This document shows, one piece after another, positions 52,356 to 59,434 of a stretch of 64,000 nt of DNA (within the stretch, counting starts at the first letter, position 1; the number at the start of each line of letters is the position of its first letter). Position numbers and translations under genes: made by a program. The notes beneath the pieces were generated by a model. The model was not told where the DNA came from. It worked only from the letters and a program-made list of their open reading frames with translations, and ran no database searches. Source of the stretch: Marinobacter halophilus. Its GTDB lineage: Bacteria; Pseudomonadota; Gammaproteobacteria; Pseudomonadales; Oleiphilaceae. Location of the stretch: assembly GCF_003007685.1 (NCBI RefSeq), contig NZ_PXNN01000013.1, positions 62,001 to 126,000 of the forward strand, in the 5' to 3' direction.

Positions 52356-52663
52356 ATGACGCGTTAGCTGCACTACGGCTCGGCGCTGGCGATGTACACA
52401 GCCTACTCAGCACCCGTTTTCGCAGAAACGAGGGATTGGACGCTGACGGTCGAAACCGGACCAGTTTGGTTTTCCCGCAACGATGTTCAGATTCCCAACG
52501 ACAGCACGGGGGATCGCTTTGATCCCCTGAAACTGACAGGCCAGGTAGCCGACCCATATTTACGGGTGCACCTGGCTTACCAGCTATCTGAAAAACATTC
52601 CGTCAGCCTGCTTTACGCCCCTGGGCGCACTATGGCGTGCTGGGATTAAGCTATCGCTTTTGA
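52356..52663 (+). pseudogene. Decayed outer-membrane beta-barrel gene
   Basis: Two pieces of one exported barrel protein. The first (from about 52356) reads MTR, a stop (TAG 52365-52367), then LHYGSALAMYTAYSAPVFAETRDWTLTVETGPVWFSRNDVQIPND...YLRVHLAYQLSEKHSVSLLYAP, i.e. a signal-peptide-like start and the first strands. The second, in another frame, is HYGVLGLSYRF then TGA at 52661-52663, a normal barrel C-terminus. The middle of the barrel is missing and the frame is shifted. A shorter product could start at ATG 52392, but it would still lack most strands. Confidence 0.65.
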
Positions 52664-52688
52664 GGGCCGCAGCTGGAAAGTTAACTTT

Positions 52689-52741
52689 GGGGTCAGACCC
52701 CAGAACATTTGGCCGGGTGAAATGTCTTGGGGTCTGACCCC
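52689..52741. repeat. Family-A REP, long form (copy 14)
   Basis: Outer arms GGGGTCAGACCCC / GGGGTCTGACCCC, inner GAACATTT/AAATGTC with one mismatch. It lies between the decayed barrel gene and the glutaredoxin-like gene. Confidence 0.9.
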
Positions 52742-52817
52742 AAATTTTCAGCCGTGGTATCCTTGCCGCCCTGTTTTTTGCAGACCCGCTCCTTTCTAAA
52801 CAGCTTAGGTTTTTATT

Positions 52818-53204
52818 ATGCGAACGATTATCCGTGCTTTTTTCCGCCTGCTGCGGCTGGTTCTGACCCCCTTTATGCTGCTTTCGGAGAAACTCAGCAC
52901 GCCCAAAGCGATCAGCCGCCCACCCGAGCAGCAAGCTGCTGTCGATGAAGCAACCGCCAAGCTGGCGCTCTATCAGTTCCGCGCCTGCCCGTTCTGCATC
53001 AAAGTGCGCAAGGAAATGGCCCGGCTGGGGCTGAATATCGAGCTGCGTGATGCGCAACACGACCCGAAACACCGCGAGGCGCTGCTGGCTGGAGGCGGCA
53101 ACGTTAAAGTGCCCTGCCTGCTGATCACCAATGACCAGGGTGAAGAGCAATGGATGTATGAGACTGATGAGATCAAGGGTTGGTTGAATCAGCAGTTTGG
53201 TTGA
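52818..53204 (+). CDS. Membrane-anchored glutaredoxin-like protein
   Basis: 128 residues. N-terminal hydrophobic/basic segment (IIRAFFRLLRLVLTPFMLL) that probably anchors it, a linker, then a thioredoxin fold with the redox site CPFC (YQFRACPFCIKVRKEM) and the cis-proline region NVKVPCLLI. A third cysteine sits next to the cis-proline. Resembles glutathione S-transferase N-terminal/glutaredoxin domains. Partner and substrate unknown. Single gene before the convergent pilin. Confidence 0.85.
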   Translation: MRTIIRAFFRLLRLVLTPFMLLSEKLSTPKAISRPPEQQAAVDEATAKLALYQFRACPFCIKVRKEMARLGLNIELRDAQHDPKHREALLAGGGNVKVPCLLITNDQGEEQWMYETDEIKGWLNQQFG

Positions 53205-53232
53205 GCGGCCCTTTTCGAGCCAGTCGTTCTGA

Positions 53233-53676
53233 TCAAAGAATAGTACAATTGCCAGGGTTGTAACTGGCTTGCCAGTTTGCTGCGGCTGATCTGTCTATCA
53301 CGCAAGACCAGGTACCGGCGGCCGTGCGCTCGTGGCGGATGATGGTGCCGGACACATTTGGGTGAGCATTGCCCCCCATGGTCACTTGTAACTGACCAGA
53401 TCCGTCAGCGTTAACGGTGGCGATTTCGGTGGCAGAGTTACCATTAGTCATTGTTGACGGCACATAACCCAGCACTTGATTGTTGATGGTCGCTGAACCG
53501 GTCAAGTTTGATTCGAAGGATGCACGGTAAGCCGCCAACTCGCCAACAGCACGATTTATCTGGGATTTTGCGATATGGCTTTGGTACAGAGGGATAGCAA
53601 CGGCCGCCAAAATGCCGATAATGGCAACCACGATCATCAGCTCTATCAGGGTGAAACCTTTGTTGGGGTTTGGCAT
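53233..53676 (-). CDS. Type IV pilin (second PilA-like pilin)
   Basis: 147 residues from ATG 53676, giving the short leader MPNPNKG and mature [25 protein letters not shown] with Glu5, a canonical type IVa pilin. Two C-terminal cysteines (TWSCVIDR...NPGNCTIL) should close the D-loop. A longer frame to 53814 lies upstream of the predicted promoter and is rejected. It is separate from the pilA-like gene at 59778-60215, is about as long, but shares only the N-terminal helix closely. PilD is the expected processing enzyme. Whether it is a major or minor pilin is open. Confidence 0.93.
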   Translation of the reverse strand: MPNPNKGFTLIELMIVVAIIGILAAVAIPLYQSHIAKSQINRAVGELAAYRASFESNLTGSATINNQVLGYVPSTMTNGNSATEIATVNADGSGQLQVTMGGNAHPNVSGTIIRHERTAAGTWSCVIDRSAAANWQASYNPGNCTIL

Positions 53677-53710
53677 TGCTGCTGCTCTTGTCGATTGATT
53701 GAACAAGTCG

Positions 53711-53728
53711 CAGCAAATTTGGGGCCAG
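53711..53728 (-). promoter_or_regulatory. Predicted sigma-54 promoter of the second pilin gene
   Basis: On the minus strand, TGG CCC CAAAT TTGC TG: GG and GC separated by exactly 10 bp, matching the -24/-12 rule. The -12 GC is about 37 nt before the ATG, a short leader. PilR is the expected activator, by analogy with other type IV pilins. Confidence 0.6.
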
Positions 53729-53836
53729 GTTAGCACCAGTTCATACACGCCTTTCATAAAAGCCCGAGTAGATTCTGATCCTCCGCTAACGGATTTTGCC
53801 GTATAGTAGAGCACCCTTTTTTAGCGAGTTATAACC

Positions 53837-54118
53837 ATGTTGAATGTAAACGAATACTTCGATGGTAAAGTGAAATCTATCGCCTTTCAGGGTGAAGCCC
53901 TGCCTGCCACCCTAGGCGTAATCAGCCCAGGCGAGTACGAGTTCGGCACCAGCAAAAAAGAAGTCATGACGGTTGTCAGTGGCGCATTGACCGTTCAGCT
54001 GCCGGGCAGCGAAAGCTGGGTTCGTTACGGGGCTGGCGACGCGTTTGAAGTTGAGGCTAATGCCAGCTTTAAGGCCAAGGCAGACATGGATACCGCTTAC
54101 TTCTGCACCTACGAATAA
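53837..54118 (+). CDS. ppnP: Pyrimidine/purine nucleoside phosphorylase PpnP
   Basis: 93-residue single-domain cupin, the exact size of PpnP (YaiE). It phosphorolyses several ribonucleosides to base plus ribose-1-phosphate. Typical sequence: [47 protein letters not shown] and [22 protein letters not shown]. Single gene, divergent from the pilin. Confidence 0.95.
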   Translation: MLNVNEYFDGKVKSIAFQGEALPATLGVISPGEYEFGTSKKEVMTVVSGALTVQLPGSESWVRYGAGDAFEVEANASFKAKADMDTAYFCTYE

Positions 54119-54233
54119 CAGCACCGGGGGCAGAGCATCCAACTGATTGAACAGCGATTTCCCGATGGAACTCTGCCCTACAGCCACCCCGGGGCGGAGC
54201 TATAATACCCGGAACAGCGGGAGACAGTTGTCC

Positions 54234-54428
54234 ATGATCATCATGGCTTTGTTTGTTCTGACACTGGGCGTTGTCAGCGTAGCCTCACTGATAACGGGGA
54301 AGCTCACCCCATGGTCCTCGCAGCCGGTCTATTTCCGGCAACGCCCGGTCGTTTTTTTGGCGTATGTTTCTGGCTGTTTGATCGTTATGGTTTGCCTGAT
54401 TGCCGTGCTTCGGGCTTGGTTTGGGTAG
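54234..54428 (+). CDS. Small two-helix membrane protein
   Basis: 64 residues from ATG 54234 (GGGAGACAG upstream). Two hydrophobic segments, IIMALFVLTLGVVSVASLI and VVFLAYVSGCLIVMVCLIAVLRAW, are joined by a short basic loop. No family recognised. A frame extending to 54147 adds a non-hydrophobic N-terminus with no ribosome site. Last gene before the toxin-antitoxin island. Confidence 0.6.
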   Translation: MIIMALFVLTLGVVSVASLITGKLTPWSSQPVYFRQRPVVFLAYVSGCLIVMVCLIAVLRAWFG

Positions 54429-54469
54429 TTTGTTGAGTGATCATACTGCTGCCTGTCCCTGATAGTTTA

Positions 54470-54766
54470 CTAAATCAGATGCACCTCAGGCAGCATGCGT
54501 TTGTGTAGGATGCGGATAATCTCAACAACATCGTCGGTGGCTAGCCGATAGAATATGATGTGGCTTCCCTGAGGGTACTGCCGGTAGCCTGGACTTATCT
54601 CATCGCAGGCTTGCCCCAGATTTGGATTCTCACCCAGAAGGTGAAAGCATTGATCGAACTGAAGAATATAGTGGTTTCGTTGATCCCGGCCCCATTCACG
54701 CTCCGTGTATAGGGCAATAGATTTGAGGTCAGCTTTGGCCTTCCTGGAAAGTTTGAAACTTGTCAT
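54470..54766 (-). CDS. parE: ParE-type toxin
   Basis: 98 residues, RelE/ParE superfamily: FKLSRKAKADLKSIALYTEREWGRDQRNHYILQFDQCFHLLGENPNLG and the end IIFYRLATDDVVEIIRILHKRMLPEVHL. ParE toxins act on DNA gyrase. Intact. Its ATG overlaps the antitoxin stop (TGATG), so the antitoxin is made first and translation is coupled. Confidence 0.92.
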   Translation of the reverse strand: MTSFKLSRKAKADLKSIALYTEREWGRDQRNHYILQFDQCFHLLGENPNLGQACDEISPGYRQYPQGSHIIFYRLATDDVVEIIRILHKRMLPEVHLI

Positions 54767-55005
54767 CAGCGTTCTTCGTTGTCCAATTCACGAATAAACG
54801 AGTCATAGGAGTACTCTTCGAAACCACTGTCCTCGCCTTCCTTGAGTAGTTTACGAATTCTAGTCAGGCGTGTTTCAGACTCTTCAAGCAAGCGCAATGC
54901 GGCACGAACGACCTCGCTGGTAGAGCTGTATCGGCCATTTTTGAGCTGTTCTGCAATGAACGTATCAAAATGTTGGCCTAGAGTGATGCTAGTGTTCTTC
55001 TGCAT
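54766..55005 (-). CDS. parD: ParD-type antitoxin
   Basis: 79 residues from ATG 55005 with GAGGTGG upstream. Ribbon-helix-helix N-terminus (NTSITLGQHFDTFIAEQLKNGRYSSTSEVVRAALRLLEE) followed by the toxin-binding tail ESETRLTRIRKLLKEGEDSGFEEYSYDSFIRELD. It neutralises ParE and represses its own promoter. A perfect inverted repeat, probably its operator, lies 17 bp upstream. A longer frame to 55200 runs through the repeats and is rejected. Confidence 0.92.
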   Translation of the reverse strand: MQKNTSITLGQHFDTFIAEQLKNGRYSSTSEVVRAALRLLEESETRLTRIRKLLKEGEDSGFEEYSYDSFIRELDNEER

Positions 55006-55021
55006 GGCGCCACCTCGACAG

Positions 55022-55036
55022 TACCAATAATTGGTA
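55022..55036. promoter_or_regulatory. Operator of parDE
   Basis: TACCAAT A ATTGGTA, perfect 7-bp arms around one base, directly upstream of parD. Its position and symmetry fit autorepression by the ParD ribbon-helix-helix dimer. Confidence 0.65.
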
Positions 55037-55071
55037 TATTTTGGTCTAGGTAGCATAACAATGCAATCCAT

Positions 55072-55116
55072 GGTTAGGCTCGTGCCTGTCCATTGGTTAG
55101 GCTCGTGCCTGTCCAT
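55072..55116. repeat. Family-B repeat, two tandem copies
   Basis: Two copies of GGTTAGGCTCGTGCCTGTCCAT-type units (55072-55093 and 55095-55116). The core is AGGC, a 4-base loop, GCCT, followed by GTCCAT. Upstream of parD and downstream of an antitoxin remnant. Confidence 0.8.
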
Positions 55117-55211
55117 AAGAGGGTTTTGGTCGTCGAACACCACATGATCCAACCGCGAGAATCCTACTGGCAGGTTAGTACCTCTCCATTCAACTACCAT
55201 TGCCCATGCTT

Positions 55212-55272
55212 TTACAGCGGAATGGCCAGATGAGTCCCATCAGGAAGCTCAATGCAGGCCAGTGCCTGTCCA
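55212..55272 (-). pseudogene. 3' remnant of a HigA2-like antitoxin ended by a family-B repeat
   Basis: On the minus strand, 55253-55212 reads [13 protein letters not shown] then a stop. This matches the last residues of the intact antitoxin at 57189-57491 ([14 protein letters not shown]). Directly before it, at 55255-55272, lies a family-B repeat (AGGCCAGTGCCTGTCCAC), so the rest of the gene has been lost at the repeat. Too short for the usual ORF limits. Confidence 0.7.
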
Positions 55273-55321
55273 CGATTGCACCCATGCACGATTGCATGAC
55301 TCTTTTGGCGGTTGATGGGAG

Positions 55322-55645
55322 TTATAAATGTAAAATCTCGATGCCCTTTCTTCTCACAAGGTTCAACAATTTCAGCGATGCTCCGGCAGGCTTTTTCTCA
55401 CCCGTCTCCCACTTCTGAACGGTTGAAACACTCACGTTAAGAATGGCAGCAAACACAGCCTGACTCATACGGGTCTGGCTGCGAATATTCCGGATTTCTT
55501 CCGGCGGGAGCTCTCTACTGTCAGTGCGACACAGCTCTTCGTATTCGCCGAGTCGCCGTTTACCTATTAGCCCAACGGCATGGAGGTCCAATGCCGTTTC
55601 TCGAATTTCATTCAACAGCCGGTTGTCTCTCTCAGTGGTTGCCAT
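55322..55645 (-). CDS. Orphan HTH antitoxin, NadS/HigA-like
   Basis: 107 residues. N-terminal helices (LLNEIRETALDLHAVGLIGKRRLGEYEELC) and an XRE-type HTH (IRNIRSQTRMSQAVFAAILNVSVSTVQKWETGEKKPAGASLKLLNLVRRKG). This is the NadS type, normally encoded just downstream of a RelE/HigB-like toxin gene. Here no toxin lies upstream: 55646-55860 holds no ORF. So it is an orphan. It may still repress or cross-neutralise. Confidence 0.85.
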   Translation of the reverse strand: MATTERDNRLLNEIRETALDLHAVGLIGKRRLGEYEELCRTDSRELPPEEIRNIRSQTRMSQAVFAAILNVSVSTVQKWETGEKKPAGASLKLLNLVRRKGIEILHL

Positions 55646-55674
55646 AAGTAATCTCTCCGTTTTTCCGCATCCAT

Positions 55675-55690
55675 CGATAAAACGTTTTCG
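55675..55690. promoter_or_regulatory. Possible operator of the orphan HTH gene
   Basis: CGATAAAACGTTTTCG, with a perfect AAAACGTTTT core, 30 bp upstream of the ATG. A near-palindrome of the kind XRE antitoxins bind. No binding evidence. Confidence 0.35.
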
Positions 55691-55859
55691 TTCTGAAGAT
55701 CCTTATCATACGCAAACCATACCACTGAGTGGAACACCGAAACCAATAACACTTGTAAGCCAGTTATATCCGGCAACAAGATACTGTACATATATACAGC
55801 TTAAAATTATTGATGCATGATGTGACCATGTCAACAGTCACGGAAGACAAGGACCCACC

Positions 55860-56498
55860 ATACCCAAAGCCAGAGCAAAACTGGTCAGCGTTTCAGATAC
55901 CCCCTTCTACCACGTGATCTCACGCTGCGTGCGCCGCACCTTCCTGTGCGGGCAAGATCGCGCCACCGGGCGCAGTTACGAGCACCGGCGAGGATGGATT
56001 GAAGAGCGGATCCGGTTGCTGGCATCTGTGTTCGCGGTAGATGTTGCCGCTTATGCGGTGATGTCGAACCACTACCACCTGGTGGTGAAGCTAAGCCCGG
56101 ATGACGTGGAACCGTGGAGCATAGATGAGGTGCTGGCGCGCTGGTGCAGCCTCTATAAAGGGCCACCACTGGTACAGCGGTACCATCGGGGTGATGAGTT
56201 GTGTGCGGCCGAGTTTCGGCGAGTGGAGGAGTACGCAGAAACCTTCAGGCTGCGGTTGGCGGATTTAAGCTGGTTTATGAAATGCCTGAACGAGCCGATT
56301 GCGAGGCAGGCCAACCGGGAAGATGAGTGCACCGGGCGGATCAGCCGGAGTGACAAACGGGGCGCTATTGGTGAGAAGGCGCTGCCGATTCTGAAACGGT
56401 TGAATCTGGACCCGGAACGGTGGTGCCACCGGGCAACCGCCTTTGAAGATAGCTATCAAGACTACCGGAATCCTGGACGGCGACGACAAGCGGCTTAG
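55860..56498 (+). pseudogene. RAYT-like transposase, copy 1, start lost and internally deleted
   Basis: Close relative of copy 2 (57995-59031). The position of its ATG reads ATA (55860-55862): IPKARAKLVSVSDTPFYHVISRCVRRTFLCGQDRATG. The HUH motif is kept (MSNHYHLVVKL). After ECTG the sequence jumps to RISRSDKRGAIGEKALPIL, skipping 109 codons present in copy 2. The lost part includes the predicted catalytic tyrosine (AYVDLNPIRA), so no transposition activity is expected. The deletion is in frame and its ends fall in TGCACCGG direct repeats seen in copy 2. A protein could still start internally at ATG-less GTG/ATC codons, but that is unlikely. Confidence 0.85.
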
Positions 56499-56605
56499 GC
56501 TACCTCCCCTTCTTTCTCAAATCAGACTATCGGCGCGTCCGCCGAGAACGTCGCTCGCTTGAAATCCGCAGATTTCCAGAATTCACGGTGGAATGCCGCC
56601 GCCGT

Positions 56606-56676
56606 TTTGTCATAACCCCGAATTACGCGACGCCTGAAACGACAAAAGCCCGGAGAACAAACATGTCTGTCCATAA
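56606..56676. repeat. Terminator-bearing repeat block, copy 1 (truncated)
   Basis: Shares TTACGCGACGCCTGAAACGA and ACAAAAGCCCGG with blocks at 59141-59260 and 59631-59763, but the second half of the terminator stem is missing. It then joins a degenerate family-B end (TGTCTGTCCAT). Confidence 0.7.
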
Positions 56677-56689
56677 TGGTTTATGGTTT

Positions 56690-56989
56690 TCAGGCAGCGT
56701 GCGGCTGTATCTCCTTAGCAATCTTCGCTTCTTTGCTCATCTGAGCCTGGCGTAGCTCAAACTCAGTTTGGAGGTTCAACCAGAACCGCGCACTGGTGCC
56801 AAAGTAACGAGCTAGTCGCAGCGCTGTGTCTGCGGAAACGCCCCGGTTCTCACGAACGATCTCATTCATCCGCGTCGCCGGAACATTCAAAGCATTGGAG
56901 AGCGCATTTACGCTCATCTCCAGCGGCTCCAGATACTCTTCCCGTAGAATCTCTCCAGGGTGAATGGGACGCATACCATTGCTAATCAT
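56690..56989 (-). CDS. higA: HigA antitoxin (VapI-like)
   Basis: 99 residues with GAGGAGG before ATG 56989. Typical HigA: RPIHPGEILREEYLEPLEMSVNALSNALNVPATRMNEIVRENRGVSADTALRLARYFGTSARFWLNLQTEFELR. The gene is intact, but its toxin higB, 12 bp upstream, is truncated, so it is now an antitoxin without its own toxin. Confidence 0.93.
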   Translation of the reverse strand: MISNGMRPIHPGEILREEYLEPLEMSVNALSNALNVPATRMNEIVRENRGVSADTALRLARYFGTSARFWLNLQTEFELRQAQMSKEAKIAKEIQPHAA

Positions 56990-57001
56990 TGTGCGACCTC
57001 C

Positions 57002-57112
57002 TCAGTGGTAATCAACAATTTCAACATCTTCCGGACCGTCAGTAGTCCATCGAAAGCACATCCGCCACTGCCGGTTAATGCGAATACTGTGCTGGCCTTC
57101 CCGGTCACCATT
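57002..57112 (-). pseudogene. higB: higB toxin, 5' two thirds lost at a family-B repeat
   Basis: Only the C-terminal ~36 residues of a HigB toxin remain: [35 protein letters not shown]. Full HigB proteins have about 90 residues. In place of the N-terminus are two family-B repeats (57115-57132 and 57138-57154). An open frame continues through the repeats to 57265, but its N-terminal part is repeat and antitoxin-gene sequence read in the wrong frame. Presumably inactive. Confidence 0.82.
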
Positions 57113-57114
57113 AG

Positions 57115-57154
57115 TGGCCAGTGCCTGTCCATCATTCTGCCAGTGCCTGTCCAT
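57115..57154. repeat. Family-B repeats at the higB breakpoint
   Basis: TGGCCAGTGCCTGTCCAT at 57115-57132 and TGCCAGTGCCTGTCCAT at 57138-57154. They abut the broken 5' end of higB. Confidence 0.82.
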
Positions 57155-57188
57155 GATCATTCTGATCCCAGCTGCTGTTGCCCGGTTA

Positions 57189-57491
57189 TCAAAGTGGAAT
57201 AGCGTGATGAGTTCCGTCAGGAAGCTCAATATCCAAACGGACTTTCGCACCAGCACTCTCCACATATCGTTTAATGGAGGACAGCTTCAAGTCTTTACCG
57301 GCCTTTTCCATGTTCGCAATCGTAGGCTGGCTTACACCCATGGCTTCCGCCATATCTTTCTGGGTTTTCTCCAACAAAGCACGAACTTCACTGAGACGAA
57401 TCTCCAAAAGAATGCGATCTGCTTTAATCTGCGCGCGCCTGACAACGTCCGGCTTTTCGCTAGCCAGCAGTTCGTCCAAAGAATTTGCCAT
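57189..57491 (-). CDS. HTH antitoxin of an intact HigBA2-type pair
   Basis: 100 residues. N-terminal helices ([38 protein letters not shown]), HTH ([43 protein letters not shown]) and tail [16 protein letters not shown]. It follows the toxin gene by one base. Toxin-first order is usual for HigBA-type modules. Intact. Confidence 0.9.
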   Translation of the reverse strand: MANSLDELLASEKPDVVRRAQIKADRILLEIRLSEVRALLEKTQKDMAEAMGVSQPTIANMEKAGKDLKLSSIKRYVESAGAKVRLDIELPDGTHHAIPL

Positions 57492-57492
57492 A

Positions 57493-57846
57493 TCAGTTGC
57501 CTCTCTTGAGATCTTCCAAATGGGCGGTAAATTCTCGGTCTGCCACTGGAATCATCTCATCATAAAACCGTTTGTCTTTACCTGTTTTCTCGCCGGCACA
57601 GAGAATTATGCCCGTGCGGGCTGGATCAAATGCAAAGAATGCCCGAATGGGCCTGCCTTTGCTCTGCACCCTCAGCTCTTTCATATTGCTATGTGCCGAC
57701 CCGTAAACGCTGTCGGCGTGTGGCCGGGATAGCATCGGACCTTTCTCTTTCAATACCAGTATCGCCGCCAGGACATTCTCTCTATCCCCATCGCCAAGCG
57801 ACCGGTACCAATCGTCAAACCGCGTAGTTGTTTCGATTGTCCACAT
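57493..57846 (-). CDS. RelE/HigB-superfamily toxin (Gp49-like)
   Basis: 117 residues: MWTIETTTRFDDWYRSLGDGDRENVLAAILVLKEKGPMLSRPHADSVYGSAHSNMKELRVQSKGRPIRAFFAFDPARTGIILCAGEKTGKDKRFYDEMIPVADREFTAHL. The LSRPHADSV...KELR...PIRAFFAFDP...CAGEK pattern is that of the phage-derived Gp49-like HigB group, translation-dependent mRNA interferases. Intact, with its antitoxin one base downstream and a palindromic operator 15 bp upstream. Confidence 0.92.
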   Translation of the reverse strand: MWTIETTTRFDDWYRSLGDGDRENVLAAILVLKEKGPMLSRPHADSVYGSAHSNMKELRVQSKGRPIRAFFAFDPARTGIILCAGEKTGKDKRFYDEMIPVADREFTAHLEDLKRGN

Positions 57847-57860
57847 TAACCGCCTCCAAC

Positions 57861-57878
57861 TATAGCCTGCAAGCTATA
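57861..57878. promoter_or_regulatory. Operator of the HigBA2-type pair
   Basis: TATAGC and GCTATA arms around CTGCAA, 14 bp before the toxin start. Probably bound by the HTH antitoxin. Confidence 0.6.
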
Positions 57879-57994
57879 CCAACTTCAAACCACATGAACC
57901 TAACTCAAAATACTTATTACTGTTTATTTGTACAGCTGTATACTTATACAATAAACCAAACGTATCAACAGTCACGGAAGACAAGGATTTCGTC

Positions 57995-59031
57995 ATGCCC
58001 AAAGCACGAGCAGAACTGGTCTGCGTTTCAGACACTCCGTTTTATCACGTCATTTCTCGCTGCGTGCGAAGAACATTTCTATGCGGGAAAGATCGTGCCA
58101 CCGGTCGCTGCTACGAGCACCGGCGGGGCTGGATTGAGGAGCGTATCCGACTGCTGGCGTCGGTGTTTGCGGTGGATATTGCGGCCTATGCGGTGATGTC
58201 TAACCACTACCACCTGGTGGTCAAACTCTGCCCGGATGACGTGGAAACCTGGAGCAACGATGAGGTGCTGGCGCGCTGGTGCAGCCTTTACAAAGGGCCG
58301 CCGTTGGTGCAGCGCTATCACCGGGGCGATGACCTCTGCCCGGCCGAACTGAGGCGTGTGGATGAGTATGCTGGCACCTTCCGTAAGCGGCTGGCAGACT
58401 TGAGCTGGTTCATGAAATGCCTGAATGAGCCAATTGCCCGGCAGGCCAATAAGGAAGATGAATGCACCGGCCACTTTTATGATGGCCGTCCATGGCCATC
58501 ACCCCTGCGGGGCCAGCCTTCGGCTGTTCCAATTTGATCCAGTCAAATTGGTGGGAAAGCCGTTTCAAATCCCAAGCATTAGACACCGAAGAAGCCCTGC
58601 TCTCCTGCATGGCCTATGTGGACCTGAACCCCATTCGAGCCGCTATCGCGGACACTCCGGAAAGCTCTGATCACACCAGCATTAAGGAGCGGATCAGTCC
58701 TACCTTCAATCTGGCCGAAGCCATCATCAGGCAAACGGAACAGCAGGCGTTGAACGAGTTTTCGGTTCCGCTGAAACCGCTGTTAGGTTTTGAAGGTGTT
58801 ATCCGCAACGGCTTCCAACGCGGAATACTATTCAGTTTTGCTGACTATCTGGAGCTGGTGGATTGCACCGGCCGGATCAGCCGGAGCGACAAACGCGGAG
58901 CCATTGATGAAAATGCCTTGCCGATTCTCGAACGACTGAATCTGGACTCCGGCCGCTGGTGCGAGCGGGCCACCCGGTTTGAGGACACTTATCAGGATTA
59001 CAGGCAGAGCCGACGACGACGGGCAGCCTAA
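57995..59031 (+). pseudogene. RAYT-like transposase, copy 2, split by a 74-bp insert
   Basis: Without the insert the frame is 320 residues and continuous. Part 1 (57995-58477): MPKARAELVCVSDTPFYHVISRCVRRTFLCGKDRATG..., HUH motif H71-Y72-H73 (MSNHYHLVVKL), ending ECTGHF. Part 2 (58552-59031): WESRFKSQALDTEEALLSCMAYVDLNPIRAAIADTPESSDHTSIKERI..., with the predicted catalytic tyrosine in AYVDLNP. The HF-WESRF joint is the LWEGRFKS region of RAYTs. The insert shifts the frame by two; part 1 then stops at 58537. An ATG at 58492 inside the insert opens part 2 in frame, so two half-proteins could be made. Inactive unless the halves complement. Confidence 0.85.
58478..58551. mobile_element. 74-bp insert of four adjacent perfect hairpins
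   Basis: Interrupts transposase copy 2. Hairpins in order: TGATGGCC/GGCCATCA (58480-58501, loop GTCCAT), CCCC/GGGG (58502-58512), CAGCC/GGCTG (58514-58526) and CCAATTTGA/TCAAATTGG (58529-58551). Only 0-2 bases lie between them. The rest of the gene aligns with the RAYT family on both sides, and 74 is not a multiple of three. The 327-bp in-frame distance left when 74 bp are removed matches the deletion in copy 1, which confirms the insert size. Origin unknown. Confidence 0.8.
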
Positions 59032-59140
59032 AGCCCCCCTCCCCCTGAACCACTCTCCTCAATCTGGCACACGTGCCGGAGCGTTGGCGTACCCGAAATA
59101 CCGAGCCATAGCCGCGAATCGGACCTTTGTCGCGCACAGC

Positions 59141-59260
59141 TTTGACATAATCTTCAATTACGCGGCGCCAGAAACGACAAAAGCCCGGAGGTCGAAGCCA
59201 CCGGGCTTTTGGGGATCAGGTCAGGCTAGTGCCTGTCCATCAGGCTAGTGCCTGTCCATA
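59141..59260. repeat. Terminator-bearing repeat block, copy 2, with two family-B repeats
   Basis: TTTGACATAA, then TTACGCGGCGCCAGAAACGA, then a hairpin AAAAGCCCGG (59179-59188) / CCGGGCTTTT (59201-59210) that is an intrinsic terminator in both directions, then GGGGATCAGG and two tandem family-B units TCAGGCTAGTGCCTGTCCAT (59221-59240, 59241-59259). It abuts the truncated brnA. Confidence 0.85.
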
Positions 59261-59261
59261 A

Positions 59262-59434
59262 TTGATCATAACCTCCGCTTTTGGCCGGCCGATGGGTCGA
59301 AGCTGCCCGAACTCTTCATCCGTAAGCTCTCGAGTGTCCGGATCTCCTCCAATACCCGCCTTGATTTCAGCTTCTTCCTGCTCAGACGGCAAGTCAAACG
59401 TCCGACCCGATTTAGATTTAGATTTTGCCTGCAT
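59262..59434 (-). pseudogene. brnA: brnA antitoxin, 3' end lost at family-B repeats
   Basis: From ATG 59434: MQAKSKSKSGRTFDLPSEQEEAEIKAGIGGDPDTRELTDEEFGQLRPIGRPKAEVMI, the N-terminal half of a BrnA antitoxin, including the usual GRPKA joint before the ribbon-helix-helix. After about 59262 the frame runs into family-B repeats (NYGQALA, stop at 59240). The DNA-binding domain is missing, so neither DNA binding nor, probably, normal repression remains. Confidence 0.75.

Noticed and set aside
55072-55116. GTTAGGC core resembling an integron attC half site next to toxin-antitoxin cassettes
   Set aside because: No matching RYYYAAC partner, no attC-length folded structure, no integrase, and the same unit elsewhere lacks GTTAGGC. 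The CAGGC/GCCTG hairpin with TCCAT explains it better.
57113-57265. Extended N-terminus of the higB frame
   Set aside because: It is made of family-B repeats and out-of-frame sequence overlapping the neighbouring antitoxin gene; not HigB-like.
58478-58551. Programmed translational bypass of the hairpin insert (as in T4 gene 60)
   Set aside because: No matched take-off and landing codons: the codon before the insert is TTT and the one before resumption is TGG. Not excluded experimentally, but unsupported.
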